The notes under the pieces are model-generated. The model was not told the DNA's origin. It did no database searches and saw nothing but the letters and a program-made list of their open reading frames with translations. This document shows positions 10,204 through 18,900 of a stretch of 64,000 bases of DNA, piece by piece; the first letter of the stretch is position 1; the number at the start of each line of letters is the position of its first letter. Position numbers and translations under genes: made by a program. Location of the stretch: assembly GCF_000224785.1 (NCBI RefSeq), contig NZ_AGAV01000015.1:1-64000 (forward strand), given 5' to 3'. Source of the stretch: Lentibacillus jeotgali (lineage in GTDB: Bacteria > Bacillota > Bacilli > Bacillales > Amphibacillaceae).

Positions 10204-10752
10204 TCACGATTCTTCTCCGCCATATATCTCCGGTTTCAGCACACCGATATATGGCAGGTTTCGGTACCGTTCCTCATAATCAAGACCATAACCGACAACA
10301 AATTCATTCGGCACTTCAAATCCAACAGTATCCGCTTTGATATGTGACGTGCGTCCGGATGGTTTATCAAGCAGTGTTACGATTTTAATGGAATTTGCCC
10401 TGCGGTACTTGAATAAATCAACCAGATAACTGAGTGTTAAACCACTGTCAATGATATCCTCGATAATTAATAAGTCACGGCCTTCAACCTTTGTATCCAA
10501 ATCCTTTTCAATCTTCACTTCACCAGATGAACGCATTTTGCCGCCGTAGCTGGAGACATCCATAAAATCCATTTCCAGATATGTATGAATATGGCGCAAT
10601 ATGTCAGACATGAATGGCATAGCTCCCTTCAGAACACCGATGGCCAGAGGGAATTTTCCATCGTATTCCTTTGTCAGCTGTTCACCAATTTCCGCGCACT
10701 TTGCGGCGATTTCCTCTTTCGTGATCAATATCTTTTCAATATCGTTGTGCAT
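10204..10752 (-). CDS. hpt: hypoxanthine-guanine phosphoribosyltransferase
   Basis: Hpt salvages hypoxanthine and guanine to IMP and GMP with PRPP. The 182-residue protein contains the PRPP-binding signature [17 protein letters not shown] (about residues 94-110) and [15 protein letters not shown] near the N-terminus. The strong site AGGAGGAG precedes the ATG. It begins 15 nt after the tilS stop. In B. subtilis the TilS and HprT proteins cooperate in activating ftsH, so this tight linkage may be functional. Confidence 0.97.
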   Translation of the reverse strand: MHNDIEKILITKEEIAAKCAEIGEQLTKEYDGKFPLAIGVLKGAMPFMSDILRHIHTYLEMDFMDVSSYGGKMRSSGEVKIEKDLDTKVEGRDLLIIEDIIDSGLTLSYLVDLFKYRRANSIKIVTLLDKPSGRTSHIKADTVGFEVPNEFVVGYGLDYEERYRNLPYIGVLKPEIYGGEES

Positions 10753-10767
10753 GCTGCTCCTCCTATT

Positions 10768-12162
10768 TTATGCGTTACTGGGCTTAAAACTTAATTGAAT
10801 GTACATTCCGCTGTCGGTTTGCGTCAAAGGTGTTCCTTTTTTTAAACCGGCAAGCCACAGGACGGTATCATTATTATCAGTTATAACCGGCCATGTATCC
10901 CTTTCATTTAATGGAATTTTTGCATCAATAAAAATATCTTTGACCTTTTTGCTACCGTTCAGACCTTTCCACCGCAGGCGATCCCCCGGCTTTCGTGTCC
11001 TGATATGTAAAGGCAGGGCGACTGCTTCCTTATCACATACATAAACCATTCCATCTTTCATGCGAGGAATGCCGGTCATTTCCGCCGACATAACACCCCC
11101 GTCGGGCAGCACCGTTTCACCGGGAAGTTCGACCAGCATATGATAGGAGAAAGATTGGGTCTGTTCGTTCTCGAAGTAAAAGGACGTACTTTGATAGGAT
11201 CTTTCCAGTTTCAAACGATTGGGGAAATCAATCCGCATATTGCCATGACTCGCATTAAGCATTTTAAAAAACTGTTCTTCATGTACATATGACATTTTTT
11301 CCGGCAGATTACTGTATAGATAGTTCAATATTAGATGAAAGACTCGCCTTTGTAAAGATTGCGGATAAGAAAGAAAGGTCTGAGTGTTAAAATGCACTGC
11401 GATTTTCTGTTCATCAAATATAACCATCTCTTCTGCCATCTGTTCAGCTTCATGTCCCAGAAATTTTTCATCTTCCTGCAGTGAGCGACTTAAATGTTGG
11501 ATGGTCCGATGCAGATTCTGATTCTTATTTTTTAATAATGGAAGTACTTTGTTACGGTAGTAATTTCGTGTATATGTTATGTCGTCGTTTGAAGGATCCC
11601 TTCTTGGTGTAATGGCATGCTCTCTGCAATAATGTTCGATGGATTCTTTTGTTACACATAAAAAAGGCCGGATAATCTTTCCGGATGCAAAATTCCGCTC
11701 AAGTGGCATGCCAGCTAATGACTTTACACTGGCTGAATGAACCAGCCCCATTAGCACCGTCTCTACCTGATCGTCACCGTGGTGCCCGAGTGCAAGACAG
11801 TCCGCATCATACAGACGCATCTGTTCAGCGAAAAATTGATAGCGCAATTCCCTTGCTGCAATCTGTGTCCCCATTTGCCTTTCCTGTTTATAGGCCGGTA
11901 CATCCAGCGATGTCCCAATAAATTCAATGTTCCGTCCCCGGCAAAGCTCTTTGACATACTCAAGATCCTCAAGCGACTCCCCCCCCCGGAGCTGGTGGTC
12001 GACAGATACGGCAATTACACGTAAATTCCATTCTTCCCGAACACTCCAAAAAAAATGAAGTAATGCCATGGAATCCGGGCCGCCCGAGACAGCAATCAAA
12101 ACCGTTGAATGTTTGTTTACCAGTTGGTAGCGTTTAATAAATGCGCGAACTGTGTTATCCAT
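10768..12162 (-). CDS. tilS: tRNA(Ile)-lysidine synthetase
   Basis: TilS converts C34 of the CAU-anticodon tRNA-Ile to lysidine so that it reads AUA. The PP-loop VSGGPDSMAL is at about residues 24-33 and LGHHGDDQVET follows around 125. C-terminal TilS domains extend to 464 residues, the usual size, and include IRTRKPGDRLRW. I start at the ATG at 12162, six nucleotides after GGAAGG; an ATG six codons upstream would place that site inside the gene. Confidence 0.96.
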   Translation of the reverse strand: MDNTVRAFIKRYQLVNKHSTVLIAVSGGPDSMALLHFFWSVREEWNLRVIAVSVDHQLRGGESLEDLEYVKELCRGRNIEFIGTSLDVPAYKQERQMGTQIAARELRYQFFAEQMRLYDADCLALGHHGDDQVETVLMGLVHSASVKSLAGMPLERNFASGKIIRPFLCVTKESIEHYCREHAITPRRDPSNDDITYTRNYYRNKVLPLLKNKNQNLHRTIQHLSRSLQEDEKFLGHEAEQMAEEMVIFDEQKIAVHFNTQTFLSYPQSLQRRVFHLILNYLYSNLPEKMSYVHEEQFFKMLNASHGNMRIDFPNRLKLERSYQSTSFYFENEQTQSFSYHMLVELPGETVLPDGGVMSAEMTGIPRMKDGMVYVCDKEAVALPLHIRTRKPGDRLRWKGLNGSKKVKDIFIDAKIPLNERDTWPVITDNNDTVLWLAGLKKGTPLTQTDSGMYIQLSFKPSNA

Positions 12163-12271
12163 CCCATTCCTTCCAATCACGAAAGACTCCTTTTAGAACA
12201 ACCACTTTTATTTTCTCTTTTATTCTATCATAGTTTCATCACGTGACAAAGCATTAGGATGTCTCTGGAAA

Positions 12272-13204
12272 CTATGGCAACATCAGTGATGAAAGGTAGT
12301 AAAACAGAGCAGCCAGAATAATCCCGCTGCCCTCTGCAAGCGGGGCCCTTGCGCCATTCGCGTATCTGGACCGGCGTTTTGGTCTTTTTCGGTGTTCTGC
12401 TGCATTGATCGTATTCATTAGATCACGTCGCATGTCAGCACTCGACTGATAGCCGCCGAGTAGTGCTTTTTTTAAACACTCCTTGTATCCACGCAACTGC
12501 CGGACATCATTCAATTTCTTCAAAAGGGTTGCTTTGGGATTTGCTCCTTTTTCAAACCGCTTTGGGTAATATATATTTAAAAACACCATCACCAATGCAA
12601 ATAAATCATAGCTTGGTTCAGCCTTTCTTGAGCCAAGCCCCCAATAGCCGCGGTCATAGAATTCCGTATATTCCTTGATTGCCCTGCCAATTTGTGTTGT
12701 ACCGCCGACATCGATCCAGCGGACAGTCGGTGGATGCGGGATCACGATAAGATTTTCGGACTTAAAATCTCCGAACACCCAGCCGGCCTGATGCAAGTGT
12801 TCCAGATCATCGAGTAATTGCAGCATGAATATAGGCGTCCATTCATGGCCGTGCCTGCTAATGAAACGGGTTATCGGCTCTCCCTGCAAGTATTCCATCA
12901 CATAAAATGAACACTTGCTATTAGGGGACATTTCCCAGTCATCAACATCCAGCAGAGAAGGTCCAAGACAATTGCCTTGGACCTTCTCCAGCGATTTCAG
13001 AACATTTACTTCAACCGTCATGGATGTGGCATTTTTACTGATTTTTAAAGCGCCATATTGGCCGTTGCAATCACATAAATATACTGTTCCGATTGCACCC
13101 TGGCCAATCTTTCGTTTTATGACATACCGATTCTGATGCCATTTTCCATGAATAACCGTACCCGGTTTTAGATTAATGCCCTGCTTCTTCCACGCCTGGT
13201 CCAT
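12272..13204 (-). CDS. yabT: membrane-anchored Ser/Thr protein kinase (YabT-like)
   Basis: A Hanks-type kinase of 310 residues. The glycine loop IGQGAIGTVY lies at about residues 36-45 and ALKIS supplies the ATP lysine. The catalytic loop is FGDFKSENLIV, with FGD in place of HRD, and the metal-binding DFG is DVGG, as in B. subtilis YabT. A basic region (KRPKRRSRY) and one C-terminal membrane helix (about residues 290-307) follow. There are no extracellular PASTA domains. B. subtilis YabT acts early in spore development and is DNA-stimulated. I chose the second ATG (13204), six nucleotides after GAGGG. It overlaps yabS by about 30 nt; both probably use the sigma-F-like promoter at 13941. Confidence 0.9.
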   Translation of the reverse strand: MDQAWKKQGINLKPGTVIHGKWHQNRYVIKRKIGQGAIGTVYLCDCNGQYGALKISKNATSMTVEVNVLKSLEKVQGNCLGPSLLDVDDWEMSPNSKCSFYVMEYLQGEPITRFISRHGHEWTPIFMLQLLDDLEHLHQAGWVFGDFKSENLIVIPHPPTVRWIDVGGTTQIGRAIKEYTEFYDRGYWGLGSRKAEPSYDLFALVMVFLNIYYPKRFEKGANPKATLLKKLNDVRQLRGYKECLKKALLGGYQSSADMRRDLMNTINAAEHRKRPKRRSRYANGARAPLAEGSGIILAALFYYLSSLMLP

Positions 13205-13913
13205 CTTCATCCCTCAATTTTTTTAATAAACCTTTCTTGCCAAATTGATACATCGCCTCCTTGATTGCCGGACCGGTTGGAGTGATGCCACCGCTTGTCA
13301 ATTTTGGGAAGATCGTGGAAATTGAATCAAGCTTAGGAGACCAATCCAATACATTTTCAATGGCTTTACGTTTACCGGGAAAATTGAAAATACAAAACCG
13401 GTTGCGCCCAATGCGGGCGTTCAGGCTGATTGACAAATCAAGCAGCGCTTCTTTAACGGTTGGAAGTTTATCATGCATGCTTGCGCTCGTATCTGTCAGT
13501 ACAAGCACTTCCAGATCACACGTCTCGCCCATATCTTCAACAACTTCCATAATTTCGCCCCGTTTTTCCGGTTCAATCTCTTCCAGACTCTGGTTGTCTC
13601 CAAGAATTTGTTTCAGCTCCTGATTGACAAAGCCCTGCAATGTCTGGGTCATTGCCTGTTTTGTAACGGTTTGAACAGTTTGAGAAAGCGCCTGTTTATA
13701 AACTAGCTGACTGATGCCGCCACCTGACAACGCAATATCTTCCACTTCCTGCAGCCCTTCAGGTTCTTCAGTCTGATCATCATCAAGAATCCCGATGACA
13801 TTGACAGTTATCCCCTGTTCCCGGCAGAGTGCAGCTGTCACCGTCGGGTCTTCACCTTTGTTTGAGCAGCCATCCGTGATTAACAAAATCTGTTTTAATG
13901 TTCCTTTTTTCAC
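13173..13913 (-). CDS. yabS: von Willebrand factor A-domain protein YabS
   Basis: A 246-residue protein with two VWA-like metal-site motifs: LLITDGCSNKGEDP near the N-terminus and LTDTSASMHDKLPT (DxSxS MIDAS-type, about residues 150-163). It matches B. subtilis YabS, a sporulation-associated protein of unknown function encoded next to the yabT kinase. I start at the GTG at 13913, eight nucleotides after AAGGGAGG; the frame is open a further 28 codons upstream without a good site. The stop lies inside yabT, implying coupling. A substrate of the neighbouring kinase is a reasonable guess only. Confidence 0.87.
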   Translation of the reverse strand: MKKGTLKQILLITDGCSNKGEDPTVTAALCREQGITVNVIGILDDDQTEEPEGLQEVEDIALSGGGISQLVYKQALSQTVQTVTKQAMTQTLQGFVNQELKQILGDNQSLEEIEPEKRGEIMEVVEDMGETCDLEVLVLTDTSASMHDKLPTVKEALLDLSISLNARIGRNRFCIFNFPGKRKAIENVLDWSPKLDSISTIFPKLTSGGITPTGPAIKEAMYQFGKKGLLKKLRDEDGPGVEEAGH

Positions 13914-13940
13914 CGAAAATACCTCCCTTGTATCCACTAC

Positions 13941-13970
13941 CATCATCACCATAAATGCTGGGCTATATAC
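13941..13970 (-). promoter_or_regulatory. sigma-F-like promoter of yabS-yabT
   Basis: On the minus strand, GTATA (13966-13970) is followed after 15 bp by GGTGATGATG (13941-13950), nine of ten positions of the sigma-F -10 consensus GGNNANAHTR. It lies about 28 nt upstream of the yabS GTG. The same 15-bp spacing occurs at the csfB promoter in this window. Confidence 0.55.
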
Positions 13971-14049
13971 GTGGGAGGACGGATGACAGCCGTTCAAAGA
14001 CGGGAAGCCCTATATGCTGAAGACCCCCGAAGTAGGCGGTGGGGGCCAT

Positions 14050-16500
14050 TTACTGTGCCTGATCTGTATAAACAGGAATTGACGTCCACTGCGGTGAATT
14101 TTTCGTTACCTTGGCAACCACCACAGTCATGTCATCTTCAATCGCCCCGCCTCTTGTCCGTACAACTTCTTCCAATATTAAATCGGCCATTTCCTGCGGG
14201 TCATCTGTTTGCATATTCCGGATTTTCCGTTTCAGCCACATATCAATATTTTCAATGTGCTTAGGCCCGTCCAGGATACCATCGCTCATCATGATTAAAA
14301 TATCACCTGACCTCAATTGGTCACCGACAATATCGACATCAAATTCCTGAATAATCCCCATCGGCAGATTGCTCGCCTCAACCTTAATGATTTCATCTCC
14401 ACGTTTAATCAGACTAGGGGTGGATCCAATTTTCAGAAATTTAACTGACGCATTATGCAAATTAATGACCGCAAGATCCAGCGTCGCGTACATTTCATCA
14501 GTTGTTCTTAACGACAGGATGGAGTTGATTGACTTGATGGCAACACTTTCCGGTATTCCCGTCTGCAGAATCTGCTGCAGCAAGCGCAATGTTTCTTCAC
14601 TTTCTTCATTCGCGCGGGTGCCGTTACCCATACCATCACTGATGGCCATGGCATATTTGCCTTCCCCAAGTTCAATCGTCCGGAAACTGTCCCCTGAAAC
14701 GAGCCCGCCTCCTTTGGCAGCGTTGGCGATTCCTGTGTCGACAACGTATTCTTTTGCCGAACCGAATACCAGCTGGCAGTAACCATTCGGAAATGGTGAT
14801 ACGTCTTCCTTTTTCACGATAATCATTTCATTGAGAATATCAGATAAAACCGGCGCAATCAGTTTCGATCCTTCTCCATGATAATCATAAAAGGACAGTG
14901 TCATTTCCAAATCGACATTACCTTTTTCCAGCCGGTAAATATCAAGCTTTTCCAGCGCAATTCCCATGTTTGTCAGCGTCTCAATAATTTGCATTTCCTG
15001 TTTTTCGTGATGCTCCCGTTCCTTAAGAATCTCATTTGCAAAATCATCCATGACTTCTGACACACCCTGCAGTTGATCCGCAACAAAGCGTTTGCTTTCC
15101 ATCACTTGTTTTTTCAATTTTTTATTTGCTTCGAAAAATGAAATTTCATCTTTCATCGTATCCATTACTTTTTTGTTTTTGACACAATGATTTTCAAAGT
15201 CACGAACCGACTTGTGATTTGGTTCTTTTCCATCTGCCAAATCATGCTTTAAGTTCTCCATTAATGAATACGTTTTATCAAATTGCTGCTCCCAGCATCG
15301 TTCTTTCATAAAACAGGTCTGGCAGGTTTTTTCGGTTACCTGGCTCAGAAAGTAGTCCGTATCCCGCCTGGCACTAACGCTATCTTCGTTCGTTTCCTCA
15401 GCTGCTGAAAAACTTTTTGACAGTGCTTCAAAAACATCAGAAAATTGCTCAACACGTTTGGCTGTGACATTGCGGACTTTTTGCAGGTATTGCTCCTGCT
15501 CATTGGAGTGTTCCTCAGTCCCCGGTATATAGCGGGACAATTTTTTTATCCACCCTGATGGGGTGATCAGAAACAATGCAATGGCAATTGACGTTTCTGT
15601 AAGCGACGGTATAACTCCCGCTACATCAGCATAAATCGCAATCAGAAACGTTCCGACCAATAACCCGATACTGACACCAACCTTACTGCCTTCTTTGAGA
15701 AGACCGCCAAGCAGTCCGGAAAAAGCCAGAAGACTCATCTGATAAAGATTGGCAACATTGGCGAGCGATAATATAAGCCCTGCCACAACGCCAACGGTAG
15801 AGCCGATAGCCGCGCCCCCGACAAATGAAAGCAGCAGTACAAAATACCTGGAGAAAATTTGTTCAATGGAGGCATTATAGATTTCCCAGCCGATCGTACC
15901 TGTGAGAATCGATGCCAGAAGTATAATTAGACAAACAATTTCCTCATTTTTTAATGCGGGTTTAAAACGTTGTGGTGATAATAATGGAATACTCTGCATA
16001 AAGATTAATACCAGGACGGTTCCCAGAACACCTTCTACTAACAACAGCATCCATTCATAAGATGACAGCTGTCCCCAAAATGAATAAATGGACAGCCGCG
16101 GGGCTACTGTTGCAAAGAAAACAAAAACAGGTATCAAGACCTGCTGTCTGCTCACGTTCTTAAAAATGCCGGCCATAAAAATAAATAGAATCATCGCCAG
16201 CATAATAAATACACCATGTGTGACTGAATAACTGAATGCTCCGGCCAAAACAGCGAGCATCACTTTCGGAGCCTTCTCCCTATGTATAAGCCAGATACCA
16301 GCTAAAAAAGCAACAGCAAATGGAGAAACCACTGATAAAATGATAGCTCGTCCAAGCAAAAAGCCGACAAGAAAAAATAACCACCCTTTTTCCAGCAGTA
16401 GCGTTTTCAATTGTGCGGAAAATTTGATGCGCAGTTTTTCCAGCACCCCCTGATTGACACCAATCGTTTTGGTTTCCGCGCGTGAAATTGAATTTATCAT
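14050..16500 (-). CDS. spoIIE: stage II sporulation protein E, membrane PP2C phosphatase
   Basis: SpoIIE dephosphorylates the anti-anti-sigma factor SpoIIAA and thereby activates sigma-F in the forespore; it also associates with polar FtsZ. The 816-residue protein has an N-terminal bundle of about ten membrane helices (residues about 30-310), a central regulatory region, and a C-terminal PP2C domain. That domain contains VSGDSFRTIELGEGKYAMAI, SDGMGNG and MMSDGILDGPKH. I start at the ATG at 16500, with GAGGGAG nine nucleotides upstream; a start nine codons earlier lies before the predicted transcription start's leader. A Spo0A-type promoter is directly upstream. Confidence 0.97.
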   Translation of the reverse strand: MINSISRAETKTIGVNQGVLEKLRIKFSAQLKTLLLEKGWLFFLVGFLLGRAIILSVVSPFAVAFLAGIWLIHREKAPKVMLAVLAGAFSYSVTHGVFIMLAMILFIFMAGIFKNVSRQQVLIPVFVFFATVAPRLSIYSFWGQLSSYEWMLLLVEGVLGTVLVLIFMQSIPLLSPQRFKPALKNEEIVCLIILLASILTGTIGWEIYNASIEQIFSRYFVLLLSFVGGAAIGSTVGVVAGLILSLANVANLYQMSLLAFSGLLGGLLKEGSKVGVSIGLLVGTFLIAIYADVAGVIPSLTETSIAIALFLITPSGWIKKLSRYIPGTEEHSNEQEQYLQKVRNVTAKRVEQFSDVFEALSKSFSAAEETNEDSVSARRDTDYFLSQVTEKTCQTCFMKERCWEQQFDKTYSLMENLKHDLADGKEPNHKSVRDFENHCVKNKKVMDTMKDEISFFEANKKLKKQVMESKRFVADQLQGVSEVMDDFANEILKEREHHEKQEMQIIETLTNMGIALEKLDIYRLEKGNVDLEMTLSFYDYHGEGSKLIAPVLSDILNEMIIVKKEDVSPFPNGYCQLVFGSAKEYVVDTGIANAAKGGGLVSGDSFRTIELGEGKYAMAISDGMGNGTRANEESEETLRLLQQILQTGIPESVAIKSINSILSLRTTDEMYATLDLAVINLHNASVKFLKIGSTPSLIKRGDEIIKVEASNLPMGIIQEFDVDIVGDQLRSGDILIMMSDGILDGPKHIENIDMWLKRKIRNMQTDDPQEMADLILEEVVRTRGGAIEDDMTVVVAKVTKNSPQWTSIPVYTDQAQ

Positions 16501-16525
16501 ACAATACCACTCCCTCTTGCCACTC

Positions 16526-16558
16526 ATTAAATCACATAATGCATTCTTTTTTTGTCAA
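16526..16558 (-). promoter_or_regulatory. Spo0A-type sigma-A promoter of spoIIE
   Basis: On the minus strand, a perfect -35 TTGACA (16553-16558) lies 21 bp from -10 TTTAAT (16526-16531). B. subtilis spoIIE has the same abnormal 21-bp spacing, used by Spo0A-P activated sigma-A promoters. Imperfect 0A-like boxes overlap the -35 (TTTTGACAAA) and lie upstream (AGTCGAA, around 16585-16591). Confidence 0.65.
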
Positions 16559-16766
16559 AACAACAGGGCGAATTCAAAAAATCGTTCGACTGGTTTCTAA
16601 GCGGACAAGCTATTTTCTACATCAGGTTCCGTATTCTGTTTAGTGATGTCATCTTTTTGTCATTATCCCGTACCAGTACTGATTGGAAGCCGAAAATAGA
16701 TGTTATGAAAATCGATATGCTGGCTAATTTCCGTATATGTTGCCAGTTTCGATGATAAAATTTCTG

Positions 16767-16795
16767 TTGACACATAGGTATTGCTGTTGTATTAT
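16767..16795 (+). promoter_or_regulatory. sigma-A promoter of tRNA-Met
   Basis: On the plus strand, TTGACA (16767-16772), a 17-bp spacer and TATTAT (16790-16795), 20 bp before the tRNA. Near-consensus, as usual for stable RNA genes. Confidence 0.85.
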
Positions 16796-16814
16796 ATTTT
16801 TTGTGACTGAATTT

Positions 16815-16888
16815 GGCGGTGTAGCTCAGCTGGCGAGAGCGTACGGTTCATACCCGTAAGGTCGGGGGTTCGATCCCCTCCGCCGCCA
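16815..16888 (+). tRNA. tRNA-Met (CAT), elongator type
   Basis: A full cloverleaf can be drawn: acceptor GGCGGTG with CGCCGCC, D-arm GCTCAGCTGGCGAGAGC, anticodon CAT at 16849-16851, and T-arm GGGGG-TTCGATC-CCCTC. The G1-C72 pair and overall sequence match the elongator tRNA-Met beside spoIIE in B. subtilis, not the initiator. The 3' CCA is not encoded. Here it lies on the plus strand, opposite to spoIIE, with its own promoter and terminator. Confidence 0.95.
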
Positions 16889-16897
16889 CTAAGAAGC

Positions 16898-16932
16898 AAA
16901 AGAAATCGGTAATAGCACCGATTTCTTTTTTA
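16898..16932 (+). terminator. terminator of tRNA-Met
   Basis: A 10-bp stem (AGAAATCGGT with ACCGATTTCT) is followed by TTTTT on the plus strand, about 12 nt after the tRNA. Confidence 0.9.
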
Positions 16933-16977
16933 TATCTGTCGGTTTTCTTGAAGATTGTCGTTTTTGAAACAAAGTCC

Positions 16978-17335
16978 ATAAACTGCGACGTAGTGAAAAT
17001 TTTGTGTGCAATAACATCGCTTCGGAAATACACTGCGCTTTCCTCGGGCGGCTGGTGAGCCTCCTCGAACTCCGTTCTGCGGGGTCTCACCTATGCCTTT
17101 TCTCCCGCAGGAGTCTCCGTGTATTTCCTTCGCTGGTTTGGAGATATTCGACTTCCAATCACTATTGATGATATTATGATGGTTGATTGGAGCGGAGGGC
17201 AGTTAACCCCTGCGGGAAGGCGGGCAGCTGAAGATCCCGCAGGAAGCGTTTTTTGCTTCCGAGGAAGCTGAAGCGTTGCCCGCGGAAAGCAACTGCCCGA
17301 AGCGGAAATCACCCTGTCACTTTGTCGCAGTTTAT
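16978..17335. mobile_element. MITE-like element with 12-bp terminal inverted repeats
   Basis: Perfect terminal inverted repeats ATAAACTGCGAC (16978-16989) and GTCGCAGTTTAT (17324-17335) bound 358 bp with no plausible gene. Inside are two GC-rich segments in opposite orientation, each with the pattern CTTTCC-(C/T)CGGGC ... CTGCGGG ... TCCCGCAGG (about 17035-17110 and, inverted, about 17200-17305). The first is flanked by GGAAATACAC and GTGTATTTCC. A central inverted pair CCAATCA/TGATTGG spans 17154-17192. I see no target-site duplication. Similar GC-rich repeats are, from memory, common between genes of this group. It is presumably non-autonomous. Confidence 0.6.
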
Positions 17336-17372
17336 CTCAACTGTGTGTTTTTATAAAAATGAAAAAGTCTTA

Positions 17373-17414
17373 AAAAAGCAGGTGCCGCGATCGTGTACGC
17401 GGCACCTGCTTTTT
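17373..17414. terminator. bidirectional terminator of yabR
   Basis: A 17-bp perfect stem (AAAAAGCAGGTGCCGCG with its complement) with an 8-nt loop. It supplies T-runs on both strands. It ends yabR on the minus strand and shields it from plus-strand transcription. Confidence 0.9.
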
Positions 17415-17459
17415 ATTTATGGGGAAATTTATTATCAATTTTTCATAGACAGCAAACAG

Positions 17460-17840
17460 CTATCCTCTTTTAGCACCTCGACCTCCGCGTTTGGATTCCG
17501 TGTGCTTTTTCAAAGAGGCTAAACGGTCTTCCGAATCTTTAAGGAATTTGTTCATTTTTGATTCAAAAGATTCCGTCCGTTGACGACTCCGCTGACGTGG
17601 CGGTCTATCTTTTGCTTTTTTGATGGAAAGGCCAATCTTCCCATCATCCTGGACATTAAGCACCTTGACCGTTACCTCATCACCAACGCTCAGGTGATCA
17701 TTAATGTCTTTTACATAGTTGTCGGCAACCTCACTAATATGGACAAGGCCCGTTTTTCCTTCATCAATTTCTACAAAGGCCCCGAAATTAGTGATACCGG
17801 TTACCTTTCCCTGCAGCTTGCTGCCTACTTCGATTGACAT
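17460..17840 (-). CDS. yabR: S1 RNA-binding domain protein YabR
   Basis: A 126-residue protein with an N-terminal S1 OB-fold (residues about 5-75: GSKLQGKVTGITNFGAFVEI, then GLVHISEVADNYV and VGDEVTVKVLNV). A basic low-complexity tail ends in SKRGGRGAKRG. B. subtilis YabR is a general-stress-type RNA-binding protein of uncertain role. It follows divIC, the conserved order, and ends before a bidirectional terminator. Confidence 0.9.
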   Translation of the reverse strand: MSIEVGSKLQGKVTGITNFGAFVEIDEGKTGLVHISEVADNYVKDINDHLSVGDEVTVKVLNVQDDGKIGLSIKKAKDRPPRQRSRQRTESFESKMNKFLKDSEDRLASLKKHTESKRGGRGAKRG

Positions 17841-17913
17841 ACAGAAAGTGCTCCTCCTTAGATTGTTGAAAAGTATACTTCTTATATATTATAGCCAGTA
17901 TTGTAAAAGCGTG

Positions 17914-18300
17914 TCAATAAGAGGGATTTTCATCTGGAATGTTAAAAATTAACTCGCCTTCTTTTGAGAAAAAGTAGTTGGTGCGTGCGATGTCTAATAC
18001 GTATTCCTCATCGTTCAGCAGATTAATTTCTTCCTCTAGATTCTGTTCCTCTTTTTCAAGTGCGGCCATCTCGCTCTGTAGTTGTTCATACTGCTCTGTT
18101 TTTTCTGCATGAAGCGCACGCTGATTGAAATGATAGGTGGCCAGACTGCCGAAAACGATTAACACCACGATTGAAAATAAAACCAGACGGCGCCTCAGAC
18201 GCTGTTTCTTCCGCTTCTGTCTTTCTATGTAGGCATCATACTGCTGTATATAATTCGAATCTAGCCGTGTCACGTTCTTTTCCTTTAAAGGCAAAGGCAT
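17914..18300 (-). CDS. divIC: cell-division protein DivIC
   Basis: DivIC is a bitopic membrane protein of the septum that works with DivIB, FtsL, FtsW and PBP2B. The 128-residue protein has a basic cytoplasmic N-terminus (RQKRKKQRLRRR), one membrane helix (about residues 39-57), and an extracytoplasmic coiled coil (about 62-100) rich in E and L. Its ATG immediately follows the yabQ stop. Position between yabQ and yabR is conserved. Confidence 0.95.
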   Translation of the reverse strand: MPLPLKEKNVTRLDSNYIQQYDAYIERQKRKKQRLRRRLVLFSIVVLIVFGSLATYHFNQRALHAEKTEQYEQLQSEMAALEKEEQNLEEEINLLNDEEYVLDIARTNYFFSKEGELIFNIPDENPSY

Positions 18301-18900
18301 CTACCTCCTCTTAGAGATGAGCTTGTTTATCCATTTCTTAAATGTATTCTCTATTGTACTATAAAACCCTGCTATTTTGTGTAACTTTTTTTGAATTGTT
18401 TGAGGAAGCATTTTAAAAATTCTTCGAGCCAGCCACAAGATTGGGGTCAATACAATTATTAAGATGTATCGAACCACAAAGAGCAGTATCTTTACTATAA
18501 ATACAACAATTGTTATGCCCAATTGAACAATGAATTTAAGTGGTGCCATGACTAGTATTCTGACCATCTTTTCCAAGAATTGATAAACCTGGAGGATGAT
18601 TCTGATCAGATGTTCCAGCAGCTTCTTGTATGTTTTGGCGGCTGCTACCTGATATATGGAAAAACCTAAAAGAACAGCAATAAACACATAGAAACGCAAT
18701 TCACCGCTATTCACTTGGAATAAAACATAATATAACAGCAAAGTCTGCGTCAGCCAAAAACTGATTTCCATGAAGTATTTCAGAAATACTCGCCGCCTCC
18801 AGCTGTCGGAAAGACGCCGGAACGAGTCCAACGCAACGCCCAGGTAGAATCCTCCGGCGATCATGGAAAGCATTGTTATAAACTGCACATCCAATGTCAT
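18301..18900 (-). CDS. yabQ: spore cortex protein YabQ
   Basis: A 199-residue integral membrane protein with helices at about residues 7-24, 40-60, 65-85 and a long hydrophobic stretch at about 105-160, then a basic C-terminus. B. subtilis YabQ is a mother-cell protein of the forespore outer membrane needed for cortex formation. Its ATG overlaps the yabP stop (ATGA). Confidence 0.9.
   Translation of the reverse strand: MTLDVQFITMLSMIAGGFYLGVALDSFRRLSDSWRRRVFLKYFMEISFWLTQTLLLYYVLFQVNSGELRFYVFIAVLLGFSIYQVAAAKTYKKLLEHLIRIILQVYQFLEKMVRILVMAPLKFIVQLGITIVVFIVKILLFVVRYILIIVLTPILWLARRIFKMLPQTIQKKLHKIAGFYSTIENTFKKWINKLISKRR

Noticed and set aside
12229-12276. Inverted pair CATAGTTTC/GAAACTATG at the yabT end
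   Set aside because: Nine-base arms with a 30-nt gap and no T-run; too weak to call a terminator or element.
16848-17090. 80-codon minus-strand frame across the tRNA-Met
   Set aside because: It runs through the tRNA and the MITE-like element; the text VAAEGIEPPTLRV is a known translation artefact of tRNA genes.
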